64,000 bases of DNA from PNON01 sp963757065. GTDB lineage: Bacteria; Chloroflexota; Anaerolineae; Anaerolineales; Anaerolineaceae. Position numbers and translations under genes: made by a program. The stretch spans positions 124,001 to 188,000 of the forward strand of contig CAVWQC010000001.1 of NCBI GenBank assembly GCA_963757065.1. Direction: 5' to 3'. Shown in pieces: positions 16,442 to 25,555 of this stretch. Positions within the stretch are counted from its first letter, which is position 1. Each line of letters begins with the position of its first letter. The notes under the pieces were generated by a model. That model had not been told where the DNA came from and ran no database searches. It was given only the letters and a program-made list of their open reading frames with translations.

Positions 16442-18181
16442 TTATCTACCTACCAGGCCTAAGCCATTAATTATTCTGTCCAGCATCTCGTCGATCGCAT
16501 TCATCAGGCGAGCTGCTGCTTCATAAGCTTTTTGTGCTTTCACTAAATTCGCAGCTTCTTCATTCAATGAAACGCCAGTCACCGATAAACGCTGGTTATT
16601 CATGGCATCCGATACCAGTTTCCTGTTTTCGGCATTGGCTTTGGAACGGGAAACGTCCAACCCAAGATCAGAGACTTTTCCGGTGTAATACTGATTGGCA
16701 GTGGCTGTCCCGCTGTTCAGTAATGGTTCCCCACGGATATTGGCTATTAATCGTGCCAATTCACCATCACCGGCTGCGTTTGGATTTAATCCGGTGGCTA
16801 TTAATGATGTATCGTCCAATACTGAATTAACATGCATGGTCATTGCGCTGGTACCGGTAAAGAAATCCTGTTGTGGCGTAAAAGATAACCCGGCTGCACC
16901 AGCACCAACAGTAGCCTGGCTATAGAGTGCCTGATCGCCTCCAAATGTGATCGTTAATCCGCGCCCGGTATCATAAGGCACTGCAGTTCCCGAGGATGAG
17001 GGTATATCCTGCCATTGATCACTATAACCGGAACCATCTGATAATTGAATACTTACTGCCGTGGAAGATGAATCCACAACCCTGAACTGCCAGACTCCGG
17101 CGTTCAATCGACTCTCCACAGAGTACGAACCGGCTGTAATTTCTGTTTGACCGGCAGCAACCGTTCCACTTCCAAGGTTAGTCACAGTTGCAGGAATAAG
17201 CGCTGTTGTGACTACTTTGCCGGGAGCAAAACCGGAACGATGCAATTCGTTCACCCTGGTGATCAATGCCTGGGATAAATTGTTCAAGCCGGCCATCTGA
17301 TCATCCATTACATTGTCGCGTGCGTCAAGGATACCGGCTAGTTCACCAGTCCGAGGGGTCAGCACCTGACCATCTTCCCATTCTATTCGCGCAAAATTAT
17401 GATTGCCCGGGTCCATCTCTGTTACAAGTCCAAAGCTGGTTTGCCCCTGTACAAGGACATGTCCATTAATAGCAACAACCGCTTCACCGTTGAGTTGTTT
17501 GGATGATGTAGCTCCAGTAATCTCAGCCAATCGGTCCAATAACACATCCCGCTGATCCAACAGGTCATTTGGCTGTTCACCAATTGAAATAACCCGGGAA
17601 ATTTCACCATTTAACCTGGCTATTTGATCGGCAGCTCCATTTATCTCTTCCACGCGCTGCTCGATCACAAGGTCCTGTTCCATTTGCAGGTTCAATACCA
17701 TCTGTGCTCGAGAATTCAATGCTGAAGCAAGGGCTTTGGCATTATCTAAAACTTCGGATCGCAGGCTGGTGTTCGAAGGATCCACGCTTAGTTTCTGCCA
17801 GCCGCTCCAAAATGCATCCAATTTGGGAAGCACTCCATCAGTGGAAGTCTCTGCAAAGCTGGCCTCCAACATTTGCAGAATATTACTCTGGACCTCCCAT
17901 TGCTTGGAACCTTCAATTTCCTGTCTATAGCGGGTATCAAAAAAGTCGAGTGTGAATCGTTTTATGCGGTCAACAGATACACCGGTCCCTATTTGACCTA
18001 CGCCCAGATTGTAGGTAGAACCAGGGCTGGAAACTGCAAGCCCTGCTTTTAATACTGCCTCCTGCCGGCGATAACCGGGAGTATTCACATTGGCTACATT
18101 ATGCTCAATAATTTCAACAGCAGCTTGCTGACTGAGAAGAGCTTGTAAAGATAAATTGATACCTGCAAATAAATTAGGCAT
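16442..18181 (-). CDS. flgK: FlgK, hook-associated protein 1, with shared inserted module
   Basis: Joins hook to filament. 579 residues. N terminus AGINLSLQALLSQQAAVEIIEHNVANVNTPGYRRQ is the rod/hook signature, and the C terminus (SLNEEAANLVKAQKAYEAAARLMNAIDEMLDRIINGL) is the FlgK pattern. Residues ~348-435 form a module (QFRVVDS, TGRGLT) that recurs in FliD at 1-255; it lies in the variable surface region. flgN, its chaperone, is 9 bases upstream. Confidence 0.95.
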   Translation of the reverse strand: MPNLFAGINLSLQALLSQQAAVEIIEHNVANVNTPGYRRQEAVLKAGLAVSSPGSTYNLGVGQIGTGVSVDRIKRFTLDFFDTRYRQEIEGSKQWEVQSNILQMLEASFAETSTDGVLPKLDAFWSGWQKLSVDPSNTSLRSEVLDNAKALASALNSRAQMVLNLQMEQDLVIEQRVEEINGAADQIARLNGEISRVISIGEQPNDLLDQRDVLLDRLAEITGATSSKQLNGEAVVAINGHVLVQGQTSFGLVTEMDPGNHNFARIEWEDGQVLTPRTGELAGILDARDNVMDDQMAGLNNLSQALITRVNELHRSGFAPGKVVTTALIPATVTNLGSGTVAAGQTEITAGSYSVESRLNAGVWQFRVVDSSSTAVSIQLSDGSGYSDQWQDIPSSSGTAVPYDTGRGLTITFGGDQALYSQATVGAGAAGLSFTPQQDFFTGTSAMTMHVNSVLDDTSLIATGLNPNAAGDGELARLIANIRGEPLLNSGTATANQYYTGKVSDLGLDVSRSKANAENRKLVSDAMNNQRLSVTGVSLNEEAANLVKAQKAYEAAARLMNAIDEMLDRIINGLGLVGR

Positions 18182-18190
18182 GATATACCT

Positions 18191-18712
18191 TTAAACCCTT
18201 TGGTCAACATCCCAGGATGCTGGCTGCTCAAGTGAAACGGAAGCACCTGGCGCAGTATATGCCAGCTGGTTCTGATAATATCCATATAGAAATGCTTTGG
18301 TCGATTCAAGCCAATCCAAAGCAGAAGTAGCCATTGCCCGATTTCCATAATTAAGATCACGAGCCTGACCAACTAACATGGCAATACCTTCACTGAGACG
18401 GTTTAATCTGCCTGCAGTAGATGGATCTAACCAGGGGAGGATGTCGCCTAGAGATGTAGACTCCAGCGAGAGACCCATATCCCGCGCGAGATCGATCAGC
18501 AATGTACGCCGCCGCTCTTCCAACAAACTCATTTGGTCCAGGACATTTTCTTTTTTCTCAACCAGACCCATCAAGTCTTCTGCATTGGAAGTGGGTAAGA
18601 AATTTCTCTCTTCACGAGTTATGTCAATCAGTGATTGGACCAATCTGAATTCCTGAACAAGAACATTTTCCAGATTGGGGAGCAGCATGCGGGTTCGGGT
18701 ATTTTCTGGCAT
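18191..18712 (-). CDS. flgN: FlgN, FlgK/FlgL export chaperone
   Basis: 173-residue helical protein. FlgN family pattern: an N-terminal coiled coil (LENVLVQEFRLVQSLIDITREERNFL) and VEKKENVLDQMSLLEERRRTLL, then an FLYGYYQNQLAYTAPG tail. It binds FlgK and FlgL before export. Encoded between flgM and flgK with small gaps, the usual order. Confidence 0.88.
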   Translation of the reverse strand: MPENTRTRMLLPNLENVLVQEFRLVQSLIDITREERNFLPTSNAEDLMGLVEKKENVLDQMSLLEERRRTLLIDLARDMGLSLESTSLGDILPWLDPSTAGRLNRLSEGIAMLVGQARDLNYGNRAMATSALDWLESTKAFLYGYYQNQLAYTAPGASVSLEQPASWDVDQRV

Positions 18713-18720
18713 TATTTTTT

Positions 18721-19020
18721 TTACCGTTTTATGTCAATTTTTGATGCGATTCGTTTTGCCAATTCCTCATGGGGAACTTTATATTCTCCACTGTTGACAA
18801 GCTCTTTCAGATCATTCACCTTTTGTGAACGGGATTCTTCAACACCATTCAGTGCTGCACTGGCTTTAGCAAGCAAACGCGCGTTCTCGGAAACTTCAAG
18901 AGTATCCTTTTTTGGTGAATGGACACCTTTCTCAACCTGTTTCTGCTGCTTTTCAGCCTGCTGAGCAGGTTCAGCTTTGTTGGCTTGCAGTTGATTGAGT
19001 ATATTATTATCTATTTTCAT
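18721..19020 (-). CDS. flgM: FlgM, anti-sigma-28 factor
   Basis: 99 residues. Holds FliA (sigma-28) inactive until it is exported on hook completion. The N terminus is disordered and Gln/Lys-rich; the C terminus carries the sigma-binding helices (SRSQKVNDLKELVNSGEYKVPHEELAKRIASKID). GGAGGTG lies 9 bases before the ATG. A near-consensus sigma-28 promoter precedes it, which makes flgM autoregulated by the factor it inhibits, as in other bacteria. Confidence 0.92.
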   Translation of the reverse strand: MKIDNNILNQLQANKAEPAQQAEKQQKQVEKGVHSPKKDTLEVSENARLLAKASAALNGVEESRSQKVNDLKELVNSGEYKVPHEELAKRIASKIDIKR

Positions 19021-19074
19021 AATTATTCACCTCCAAATATTGTCGATCATATGCCAATAACACCCGTAATATGA

Positions 19075-19101
19075 TTATCGGTCATCTTTGTCTAAACTTA
19101 A
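19075..19101 (-). promoter_or_regulatory. sigma-28 (FliA) promoter of flgM-flgN-flgK-flgL-csrA
   Basis: On the minus strand: TTAAGTTT (19094-19101), an 11-base spacer, and ACCGATAA (19075-19082). The enteric sigma-28 consensus is TAAAGTTT-N11-GCCGATAA, so each 8-mer has one mismatch and spacing is exact. It lies 55 bases upstream of flgM and overlaps the stop of the preceding rod-protein gene. The best sigma-28 match found in the window. Confidence 0.75.
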
Positions 19102-19838
19102 GTTTTTCTCATGTGTATGGCTTGAGTGATCATCGTGTCAGTCGTCTGAAAAGTGCGGGAACTCATTTGAAATCCTCGCTGAAGTGCCATTAAATGTGTC
19201 ACTTCATCCGCATAGTTGACATTTGAGTCTTCTACAGATTGCGAAAGGAGCGAACCAAAATTGGGTGATCCGGGTGCCCCATTCTGAGGTGTCCCTGAAG
19301 CCGGGGATTCGATCAGTATATTATTACCGCTATTTTGTAAACCGCTTGCGTTGGCAAATCGAGTAAGCTGAATTGTACCAGCTTCAGTCCATACATCCCC
19401 TACCAAAGCACGAACAATACCATCCGGTTGGATCTGAATTTCGGTGGTTTCCGGAGGAATGGTGCCGGACCAGACAAGCGGGTTTCCATTTCCATTGACA
19501 ATCTTTCCCGAGGAATCCAGCAGGAATTGTCCATCCCTGGTATATCCGATTTTTCCTGAAGCAAGTGTCACACCAAAAAAACCGTCACCCTGGATGGCAA
19601 TATCCAATTGATTTTTGGTTTGATGGATCGCGCCTTGTTTCACAATCAACTGGCTGGATGCCAAATTAATTCCTTCATAGTTAAGTTTTTGGAGCATTTC
19701 TTGAAAATTACCACGATTACTTCTATAACCCGCAGTGTTTATATTAGCTACGTTGTTACTGACTATGTCTAGGTCATCTGTTTTTGCCAGCATATCTATG
19801 CGGGAAATATTCAAAACATGAAAGAGTGATCCTGTCAT
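19098..19838 (-). CDS. Flagellar rod/basal-body protein, FlgF/FlgG family (second copy)
   Basis: 246 residues of the FlgE/F/G superfamily. N-terminal signature LDIVSNNVANINTAGYRSNRGNFQEML, middle LDIAIQGDGFFGV and GYTRDGQFLLDSSGKIV, C-terminal NYADEVTHLMALQRGFQMSSRTFQTTDTMITQ. Lacks the long central domain of a hook protein, so it is a distal-rod type, FlgG-like by the QEMLQ segment. It follows a second rod gene, the same layout as flhO-flhP after sigD in Bacillus. Choice between FlgF and FlgG is not certain. Confidence 0.85.
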   Translation of the reverse strand: MTGSLFHVLNISRIDMLAKTDDLDIVSNNVANINTAGYRSNRGNFQEMLQKLNYEGINLASSQLIVKQGAIHQTKNQLDIAIQGDGFFGVTLASGKIGYTRDGQFLLDSSGKIVNGNGNPLVWSGTIPPETTEIQIQPDGIVRALVGDVWTEAGTIQLTRFANASGLQNSGNNILIESPASGTPQNGAPGSPNFGSLLSQSVEDSNVNYADEVTHLMALQRGFQMSSRTFQTTDTMITQAIHMRKT

Positions 19839-19857
19839 TTTTTATTCTCCTCAGTAA

Positions 19858-20616
19858 TTATCCAATACGACCTAAAGAAGCGATGGTTTTTCCCAACAAT
19901 TCATCCTGATTTTGTACCATCTGCTGGGCAGCTTCATAAGATCTTGAAACCTCTACCAGTTGGGTCATCAATTGGGTTGGATTGGCATTAGACATTTCCA
20001 GATATCCCTGGGCTACTGAACCTTTTTCGGTTCCATTGGGTGCACCAGTCGATGAGAAAGTATTATCACCATCCCGGGTCAATTGTGTTGCCGGATCAAG
20101 AAAACTTGCTATACCAATTTGCCCGGCAGCTGTACCATTTATGGTTATTGTTCCGTCCGGTGCTATGGATGCTTCACCATCTGTGAGTTTGATCGGTTGC
20201 CCACTGGCATTCAGCACCAGGTTTCCGTCCACAGTTGTGAGACTGCCCTGTGCATCTTTAATGAATCGTCCATCCCGTGAATAACGCTCGCCTGCCGGGG
20301 TCTTGATTCTAAAAAAACCGTTTCCATCTATGGCCAGATCGAATTCATTCCCAGTTTGTTTCAAACCACCCTGTGAAAAATCCGTAGAGTCTTTTGATGA
20401 ATCCACTCCCAAACCCAGCCTGCCTAAAAAGGTCACGGGGTCAGACAATGAATTCGGGTTGGATCTCATGATCTGGGTGGTTTTAAAGTCATCCAAAGAG
20501 GTAAGCACTTGCTTAAAACCTGGTGTATCCAGGTTGGCTACATCATGGGCGATCGCCTGTTGGCGATTAATTCCTGCCAACATGGCTGAAGCTGCTGCAT
20601 AAAGTCCTTTGATCAT
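19858..20616 (-). CDS. Flagellar rod/basal-body protein, FlgF/FlgG family (first copy)
   Basis: 252 residues. N terminus MIKGLYAAASAMLAGINRQQAIAHDVANLDTPGFKQ, middle FDLAIDGNGFFRIKTPAGERYSRDGRFIKDAQGSLTTVDG, C terminus NPTQLMTQLVEVSRSYEAAQQMVQNQDELL. These are the FlgF/FlgG rod features; the protein and its downstream neighbour likely form the distal rod. AAGGAG lies just before the start. Follows the unknown 130-residue gene and fliA. Confidence 0.86.
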   Translation of the reverse strand: MIKGLYAAASAMLAGINRQQAIAHDVANLDTPGFKQVLTSLDDFKTTQIMRSNPNSLSDPVTFLGRLGLGVDSSKDSTDFSQGGLKQTGNEFDLAIDGNGFFRIKTPAGERYSRDGRFIKDAQGSLTTVDGNLVLNASGQPIKLTDGEASIAPDGTITINGTAAGQIGIASFLDPATQLTRDGDNTFSSTGAPNGTEKGSVAQGYLEMSNANPTQLMTQLVEVSRSYEAAQQMVQNQDELLGKTIASLGRIG

Positions 20617-20626
20617 CTCGATCTCC

Positions 20627-21019
20627 TTACCTTGAACTCAAACTTGTGATCATCCGCACTTCTTCACGGGTCATTCCAAGCTGTCTGGCAATATCCACTT
20701 CCGACATATTACTTCCAGACATTGCCCTTACCATTTGATTACGTTCAGCTATATTTGTTGTGGTTGAAATTCTCTGGTTACTTGTGACTGTCTTTGCTGC
20801 ATCCAATAGTTTTTTGAAATCAGATTGCATCAGAACGCCGCCGGTAGCTGTGGGCGGTCTTGTCTGATCGGATGTTTGAATCATGTTCTTCAGGTCATCC
20901 ACAACTGGGGTCAGCTTGTTCGCCTGCTTGGCTTTTCCCTGAACCAGGGCTGATTCTCTGGCCAGTTGGACTAAATTCAATGTGTCATTCAGTAATCCGG
21001 GAATGATCGTGTTAGCCAT
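20627..21019 (-). CDS. Conserved-looking small protein downstream of fliA, function unknown
   Basis: 130 residues, not recognised as a named family. The N-terminal half is helical and polar; the C-terminal 30 residues (MSEVDIARQLGMTREEVRMI) resemble a helix-turn-helix of the kind seen at the C terminus of SwrB-like (DUF6115) proteins encoded just after sigD in Bacillus. No N-terminal membrane segment is present, unlike SwrB. Its start overlaps the fliA stop by 8 bases, so it is coupled to the sigma factor. It may modulate FliA or motor assembly; this is inference. Confidence 0.6.
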   Translation of the reverse strand: MANTIIPGLLNDTLNLVQLARESALVQGKAKQANKLTPVVDDLKNMIQTSDQTRPPTATGGVLMQSDFKKLLDAAKTVTSNQRISTTTNIAERNQMVRAMSGSNMSEVDIARQLGMTREEVRMITSLSSR

Positions 21020-21782
21020 TGTTTTCTCCCTGCGTCAGGAGTGCTTGCAGAGTCATTACTGCTTTTGCATGCAGTTGACAGGCGCGGGATTCAGAAACCC
21101 CTAAGACAGTGCCAATCTCACTCAAAGTAAGTTCCTCGTAGTAATACAGGGAAAGCAATGTCTGCTCCCGCTCCGGCAAAAGTTTAATCACATCTGTAAG
21201 TTTTGAAATGAGATCTTTTTCACCAATAACATCTGATGGATCATTTTGGTTTTCGTCCGCAATAGTCTCATAAAGAGATGCGTCATTTTCCTCATCGTAA
21301 TCTACAACTGCATCAAGAGAAACGATTACCCTGCTCGAATCCATCAAAGCCTGTTGAACTTTTCCAATGTCCAAGTTCATATGTTCAGCCAGTTCGCTGT
21401 CAGTTGGTACCCGTTGATTTTGATCAGTGAGCGAATTAACCGCCTGGCGAACATCCCGGGCTCGATGCCTGGCTGTTCGCGAAAGCCAATCAAGGGAACG
21501 CAAGTAATCCAGAATCTTGCCTCGAATGCGGAAGGTGGCGTAAGTACTGAACTGTGTATTAAATTTTGGATCATACCGGTCAACAGCTTCGATCAATCCG
21601 ATCAAACCCTGGTTTACCAGGTCTTCATAATCGTTGCCAGACCCTTGTGAGATCCCAAGCCTTCCCAGCACAAAATGGACAAGGGACACATATCGAAGGA
21701 CCATTTCTTCCCGTGCATTGGTAGCATTCGTGGTTGAGTATTGATTTAGCAAATCGGTTTCACGTGACTGAGTTATCATCAT
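21012..21782 (-). CDS. fliA: FliA, flagellar sigma-28 factor
   Basis: 256-residue sigma factor for late flagellar genes. Region 2 has DYEDLVNQGLIGLIEAVDRYDP and the core-binding FSTYATFRIRGKILDYLRSLDWLSRTAR, typical of FliA/SigD/WhiG. Region 3 (PTDSELAEHMNLDIGKVQQAL) and the region 4 HTH (LTLSEIGTVLGVSESRACQLHAKAV) are intact. The ATG is doubled (MMITQ). FlgM, its inhibitor, is 2 kb downstream, and two candidate target promoters are listed. Confidence 0.95.
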   Translation of the reverse strand: MMITQSRETDLLNQYSTTNATNAREEMVLRYVSLVHFVLGRLGISQGSGNDYEDLVNQGLIGLIEAVDRYDPKFNTQFSTYATFRIRGKILDYLRSLDWLSRTARHRARDVRQAVNSLTDQNQRVPTDSELAEHMNLDIGKVQQALMDSSRVIVSLDAVVDYDEENDASLYETIADENQNDPSDVIGEKDLISKLTDVIKLLPEREQTLLSLYYYEELTLSEIGTVLGVSESRACQLHAKAVMTLQALLTQGENNG

Positions 21783-21786
21783 TTAA

Positions 21787-22122
21787 CTACACCTTGAATT
21801 CCATGAATCCGTTTTGGTTTTGGGCATTAAATTCTTCCTGTTTCCGGGCCAGGTCATTCATCATCCTGATCGATCCTCTGACCACCATCCAATAGATCAA
21901 CCAGAATAAAAATCCAACACCCAACATTGCTGCACATGCCCGAATTGATGAGATCAAGAATCCGCTGCCAGAAAAATATGAGACAATTGCTACGGCCAAC
22001 CCTAATAGGGTCACAATGAGTTTCGAAAAGGTATTTACAGTTTCCCATAATATGGGCAGCCGCTGACCTCTGGAGCCGGATGGAGATTCTTTTACTTTTG
22101 ATTCGTCTTTCTTCGGACTCAT
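21787..22122 (-). CDS. Small two-segment membrane protein between flhF and fliA
   Basis: 111 residues, unrecognised. A polar N terminus (~35 residues, Lys/Ser-rich) precedes two hydrophobic segments near residues 35-52 and 62-82, then a charged C-terminal tail with EEFNAQNQNG. Start overlaps the flhF stop by 4 bases (ATGA), so it is translated with FlhF. Flagellar genomes usually have flhG after flhF; this protein does not resemble that ATPase. Confidence 0.6.
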   Translation of the reverse strand: MSPKKDESKVKESPSGSRGQRLPILWETVNTFSKLIVTLLGLAVAIVSYFSGSGFLISSIRACAAMLGVGFLFWLIYWMVVRGSIRMMNDLARKQEEFNAQNQNGFMEFKV

Positions 22123-23438
22123 TGTGACAATCCTTCCCCAAACAGATAAGAGATGAGACCTACCGGATTACCCTGATGGAGATTTCCTAAAACGTGATGT
22201 CCATCGGTAAAATATAGAAGCGGTAATTTAGATCTATTGGTCACATTAAAAATTGATCCATAAGTATATGTTTCATCCATCTTGGTTACTACCAAACCGC
22301 GGATCTTAAATGGGCTAAAAGTTGAAATTGCCTGATAGATATCAGCTTCTTTCATGGTCGCTGGAGCTGTAAGATAGATGGATCTTCCCGGAAGCACAGA
22401 CAGGTAAGATCCTAATTCTACGATCTTGTCCTCATCCACCATGCTGATCCCGGAAGTGTCAACGAGAATGAGGTCTGCATCAACCTGAGATTCCAACACT
22501 TCCGCTAATTCCTGTGGAGAATATGTAAAGAATAAGGGGATTTCCAGTACATCGGTATATGTTTTTGTTTCACTTATTGCACCTGCCCGAATAGTATCAG
22601 CGCAAACCCAGACAACTTTTTTCCCCAGGGTTTTTGAATAATATGCAGCCAGTTTGGCGGTCGTGCTTGTTTTTCCTGAACCACTCGATCCTACCAGGCA
22701 CATTACCCGACTTTGAATCACAGCCATTGAATTCTGCTGGGGACGTAAACTAGCCTCCAATTGTTTCATCATGAACATTTTTAACCGGTTCTCATCTAAT
22801 AGAATTGCCGGGCTGATTGCGTTTAGGTTGGTATTGATTATATGCTCCACCAGTGACATATCTATTCCCTGAGCGAGCATTCGTTTTCTTATTGCACGCA
22901 GGGCAGGAGGTAGGTCCACGACCTCTTCTTTCGATGTTCCAAGGTGGGACCGCTGCCCTTCCTTCAATTCCCTGACTACGTTTTCCAGGGCTTGAATGGC
23001 AGGTTTTTCACTTACTGATTGTGACTGACGTTCTCCGGATTTGTGTGTTACCGGTGGTGCCCAGGAAAGTGGTTCATCAGTTTCTTCATTAATCTCATTC
23101 TTTTTGATCTTAGAGGTTGATGACATTCCATTATCAAAGGATATGTTTTGGTTTTTTTCTGCTATGGCATTCAGGATCGCTTCGATTTCCTTTCTGCCAG
23201 GAGTAACAGGGGTTTCATGCCTTTGATGGGATTGTTCTTCAACTGCTTTTTCAAGTTGTTTATTCCCAGAGATATAACGGGTTGCAACTACTTCAACTCC
23301 CGGTTTATTCCACACCTGCCATAATGGACCGGCGGGAATTTCGCGCATGGAAAGCACTATTGCATCCGGTCCAAGTTCTTTTTGGATCTCTTGCAATGCT
23401 TCCAACATATTGGGTGCCCTAAAAGTTTTTGTCAACAT
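22119..23438 (-). CDS. flhF: FlhF, SRP-type GTPase for flagellar placement
   Basis: 439 residues. N-terminal basic domain with MLTKTFRAPNMLEALQEIQKELGPDAIVLS, helical middle, and an SRP-like GTPase domain. G1 is GSSGSGKTS near residue 250, G3-type DTSG (usually DTAG), G4 TKMDET. FlhF sets flagellar position and number, normally opposed by FlhG, which is not found here. It follows flhA by 10 bases. Confidence 0.94.
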   Translation of the reverse strand: MLTKTFRAPNMLEALQEIQKELGPDAIVLSMREIPAGPLWQVWNKPGVEVVATRYISGNKQLEKAVEEQSHQRHETPVTPGRKEIEAILNAIAEKNQNISFDNGMSSTSKIKKNEINEETDEPLSWAPPVTHKSGERQSQSVSEKPAIQALENVVRELKEGQRSHLGTSKEEVVDLPPALRAIRKRMLAQGIDMSLVEHIINTNLNAISPAILLDENRLKMFMMKQLEASLRPQQNSMAVIQSRVMCLVGSSGSGKTSTTAKLAAYYSKTLGKKVVWVCADTIRAGAISETKTYTDVLEIPLFFTYSPQELAEVLESQVDADLILVDTSGISMVDEDKIVELGSYLSVLPGRSIYLTAPATMKEADIYQAISTFSPFKIRGLVVTKMDETYTYGSIFNVTNRSKLPLLYFTDGHHVLGNLHQGNPVGLISYLFGEGLSQ

Positions 23439-23448
23439 ATCACACCGC

Positions 23449-25530
23449 CTAATTCATTTCAACCATACCGTGAGCTTTTACTTTTGTTCCTGTGCTCACT
23501 TCGGAATACGCCAGAACGACCAAATTTGGTAAAGTCTGCTCCACCAACCGGCGGAAAGCCAGCCTTAGCTCACGTGGACAAAGCAGTAACGGCATAAATC
23601 CCAGATGTGCAATGACTTCCATTTGTTCACCGGTTTTATTCAATATTGCTTGAGCAAGTGAAGCATCGATCTGGAATCCAACACCAGTATCAGTCGCTCC
23701 TAATGAACTTCGCAAGGCTGATTCTAATTGAGGCGCAAGAGTAAATACGTGCAATGTACCAGTGTCATCCCTATAGAGTGAAGACAAAGTATGCGCCATC
23801 GTCTGACGTACTGCTTCAGCCAGGATATTAGGATCCCTGGTAATGGAAGAATTATTTGCAACTACTTCCAAAATTCCACTCAAATCACGGATCGGAATCC
23901 GCTCCCGCAGCAGGTTGCGTAAAATCGATTGGAAATCGCTCAGTGTGATCAACTCAGGAATAACTCCTTCAACAGAAGCAGGACTGCGTGTTTTTAATTG
24001 ATTTAACATTTCCTGGACCATCTGGCGGTTCAATAGATCGGGTGCATAACCCCGAACCAGTTCTGTCAAATGGGTACTTAAAACCGAGAGTGAATTTACA
24101 ACTGTGTAACCCATCAACTCTGCACGACCCTGCTCTGCATCAGTGATCCATAAGGCTGGAAGACCAAAAGCGGGTTCAGTGGTTTTTATTCCCTTCATGT
24201 TTTCATCAGCTTCAGAACCTGGTATGGCCAGTTGATGATCGAGCATTAACTCACCTTTGGCAACTTCCTGTCCGCGGATCTTGATCCGATATTGCGTGGG
24301 CTGCAATCGTAGATTGTCACGGATGCGTACGACGGGCAGGATAAGCCCGAGCTCTGCCATGATCTGTCTGCGGATTCCGGTGATCCGTTTCAGCAAATTG
24401 TCTGATGCATCATTATCAATTAATGGAATAAGGTTATAGCCGATCTCCAATTCCATCGGGTCTATGACCACCATATTCAACATATCTTCCGGGGTTTCAG
24501 GTTCTTCTGCAACGGCAGTTACTGCCGGGGCAGCTATTTGTTGTCGTTCTTTTTCCTTGGCTCGCTGAACAAAATAGGCTGCTGTACCCAATCCTCCGCT
24601 AACCAGGATAAATGGCAACTTGGGTAATCCGGGCACGAAAACCATCAAACCGATTATTCCGGCACCAACTGTAAGGGAATTAAAATTGGAAAGTTGTCCA
24701 AAGAGGTCTGTTCCAAGTGATTTTTCAGATGTGGAGCGGGTAACGATCAAGCCTGCTGCTGAGGAAACCAAAAGGGCAGGGATCTGAATTGCCAAACCAG
24801 CACCTACTGTCAAGAGGGTGTAGGTCTGTAAAGCCTTCATAATATCCATATTATGCTGAAGCATGCCAATAATGAATCCACCGATGACATTGACGAGCAT
24901 AATGATGATGGCTGCGATCGAATCTCCTCGAACGAACTTACTCGCTCCATCCATAGCCCCGTAAAAATCAGCTTCAGTTTCAATCGCCCGGCGGCGGGCA
25001 CGGGCATCTGTCTCATCGATCAGTCCTGCATTAAGGTCGGCATCGATGGAGAGCTGTTTACCAGGCATGGCATCCAATGTAAACCTGGCTGACACTTCTG
25101 CCACACGGCCGGCACCACTGTTAATAACCACAAATTGAATGATCATAAGCATGAGGAAGATGACTACTCCAACCACATAATTGCCGCCAACGATCATGGT
25201 TCCAAATGTTTCAATGACTTTTCCGGCATTTGCTTCAAGCAGGATCAACCGGCTGGCTGATATATTAATTCCCAGTCTTAGTAGAGTAACGAGCAGCAGG
25301 AATGTTGGAAATACCGAGAATTCCATTGGCTGCGAAATGTACATTGTTAATAAGATGACACCAATGGAGAGAGCGAGATTGGCAACGACGAGCAGATCCA
25401 CAGCCGATGCCGGCATTGGAACGATCAATAATCCTACGATGATTATTAAACCGAAAGCCAATGCAAGGTCTTTCGACTTTAACAGGTTTTGCAGTGAAGA
25501 AAATGGTTTTGTCGGTGTTGTTGCTACCAT
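23449..25530 (-). CDS. flhA: FlhA, flagellar export gate protein
   Basis: 693 residues, the large export gate subunit. Eight hydrophobic segments occupy the N-terminal ~320 residues, with the conserved RLGINISASRLIL and the cytoplasmic FHIPEP loop (RFTLDAMPGKQLSIDADLNAGLID, DFYGAMDGASKFVRGD). The C-terminal cytoplasmic domain binds chaperone-cargo complexes; a linker at ~330-360 is Ala/Glu-rich. Lies between flhB and flhF in a typical order. Confidence 0.97.
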   Translation of the reverse strand: MVATTPTKPFSSLQNLLKSKDLALAFGLIIIVGLLIVPMPASAVDLLVVANLALSIGVILLTMYISQPMEFSVFPTFLLLVTLLRLGINISASRLILLEANAGKVIETFGTMIVGGNYVVGVVIFLMLMIIQFVVINSGAGRVAEVSARFTLDAMPGKQLSIDADLNAGLIDETDARARRRAIETEADFYGAMDGASKFVRGDSIAAIIIMLVNVIGGFIIGMLQHNMDIMKALQTYTLLTVGAGLAIQIPALLVSSAAGLIVTRSTSEKSLGTDLFGQLSNFNSLTVGAGIIGLMVFVPGLPKLPFILVSGGLGTAAYFVQRAKEKERQQIAAPAVTAVAEEPETPEDMLNMVVIDPMELEIGYNLIPLIDNDASDNLLKRITGIRRQIMAELGLILPVVRIRDNLRLQPTQYRIKIRGQEVAKGELMLDHQLAIPGSEADENMKGIKTTEPAFGLPALWITDAEQGRAELMGYTVVNSLSVLSTHLTELVRGYAPDLLNRQMVQEMLNQLKTRSPASVEGVIPELITLSDFQSILRNLLRERIPIRDLSGILEVVANNSSITRDPNILAEAVRQTMAHTLSSLYRDDTGTLHVFTLAPQLESALRSSLGATDTGVGFQIDASLAQAILNKTGEQMEVIAHLGFMPLLLCPRELRLAFRRLVEQTLPNLVVLAYSEVSTGTKVKAHGMVEMN

Positions 25531-25555
25531 GATCGAATTTCTCTCCTCTAATCCA

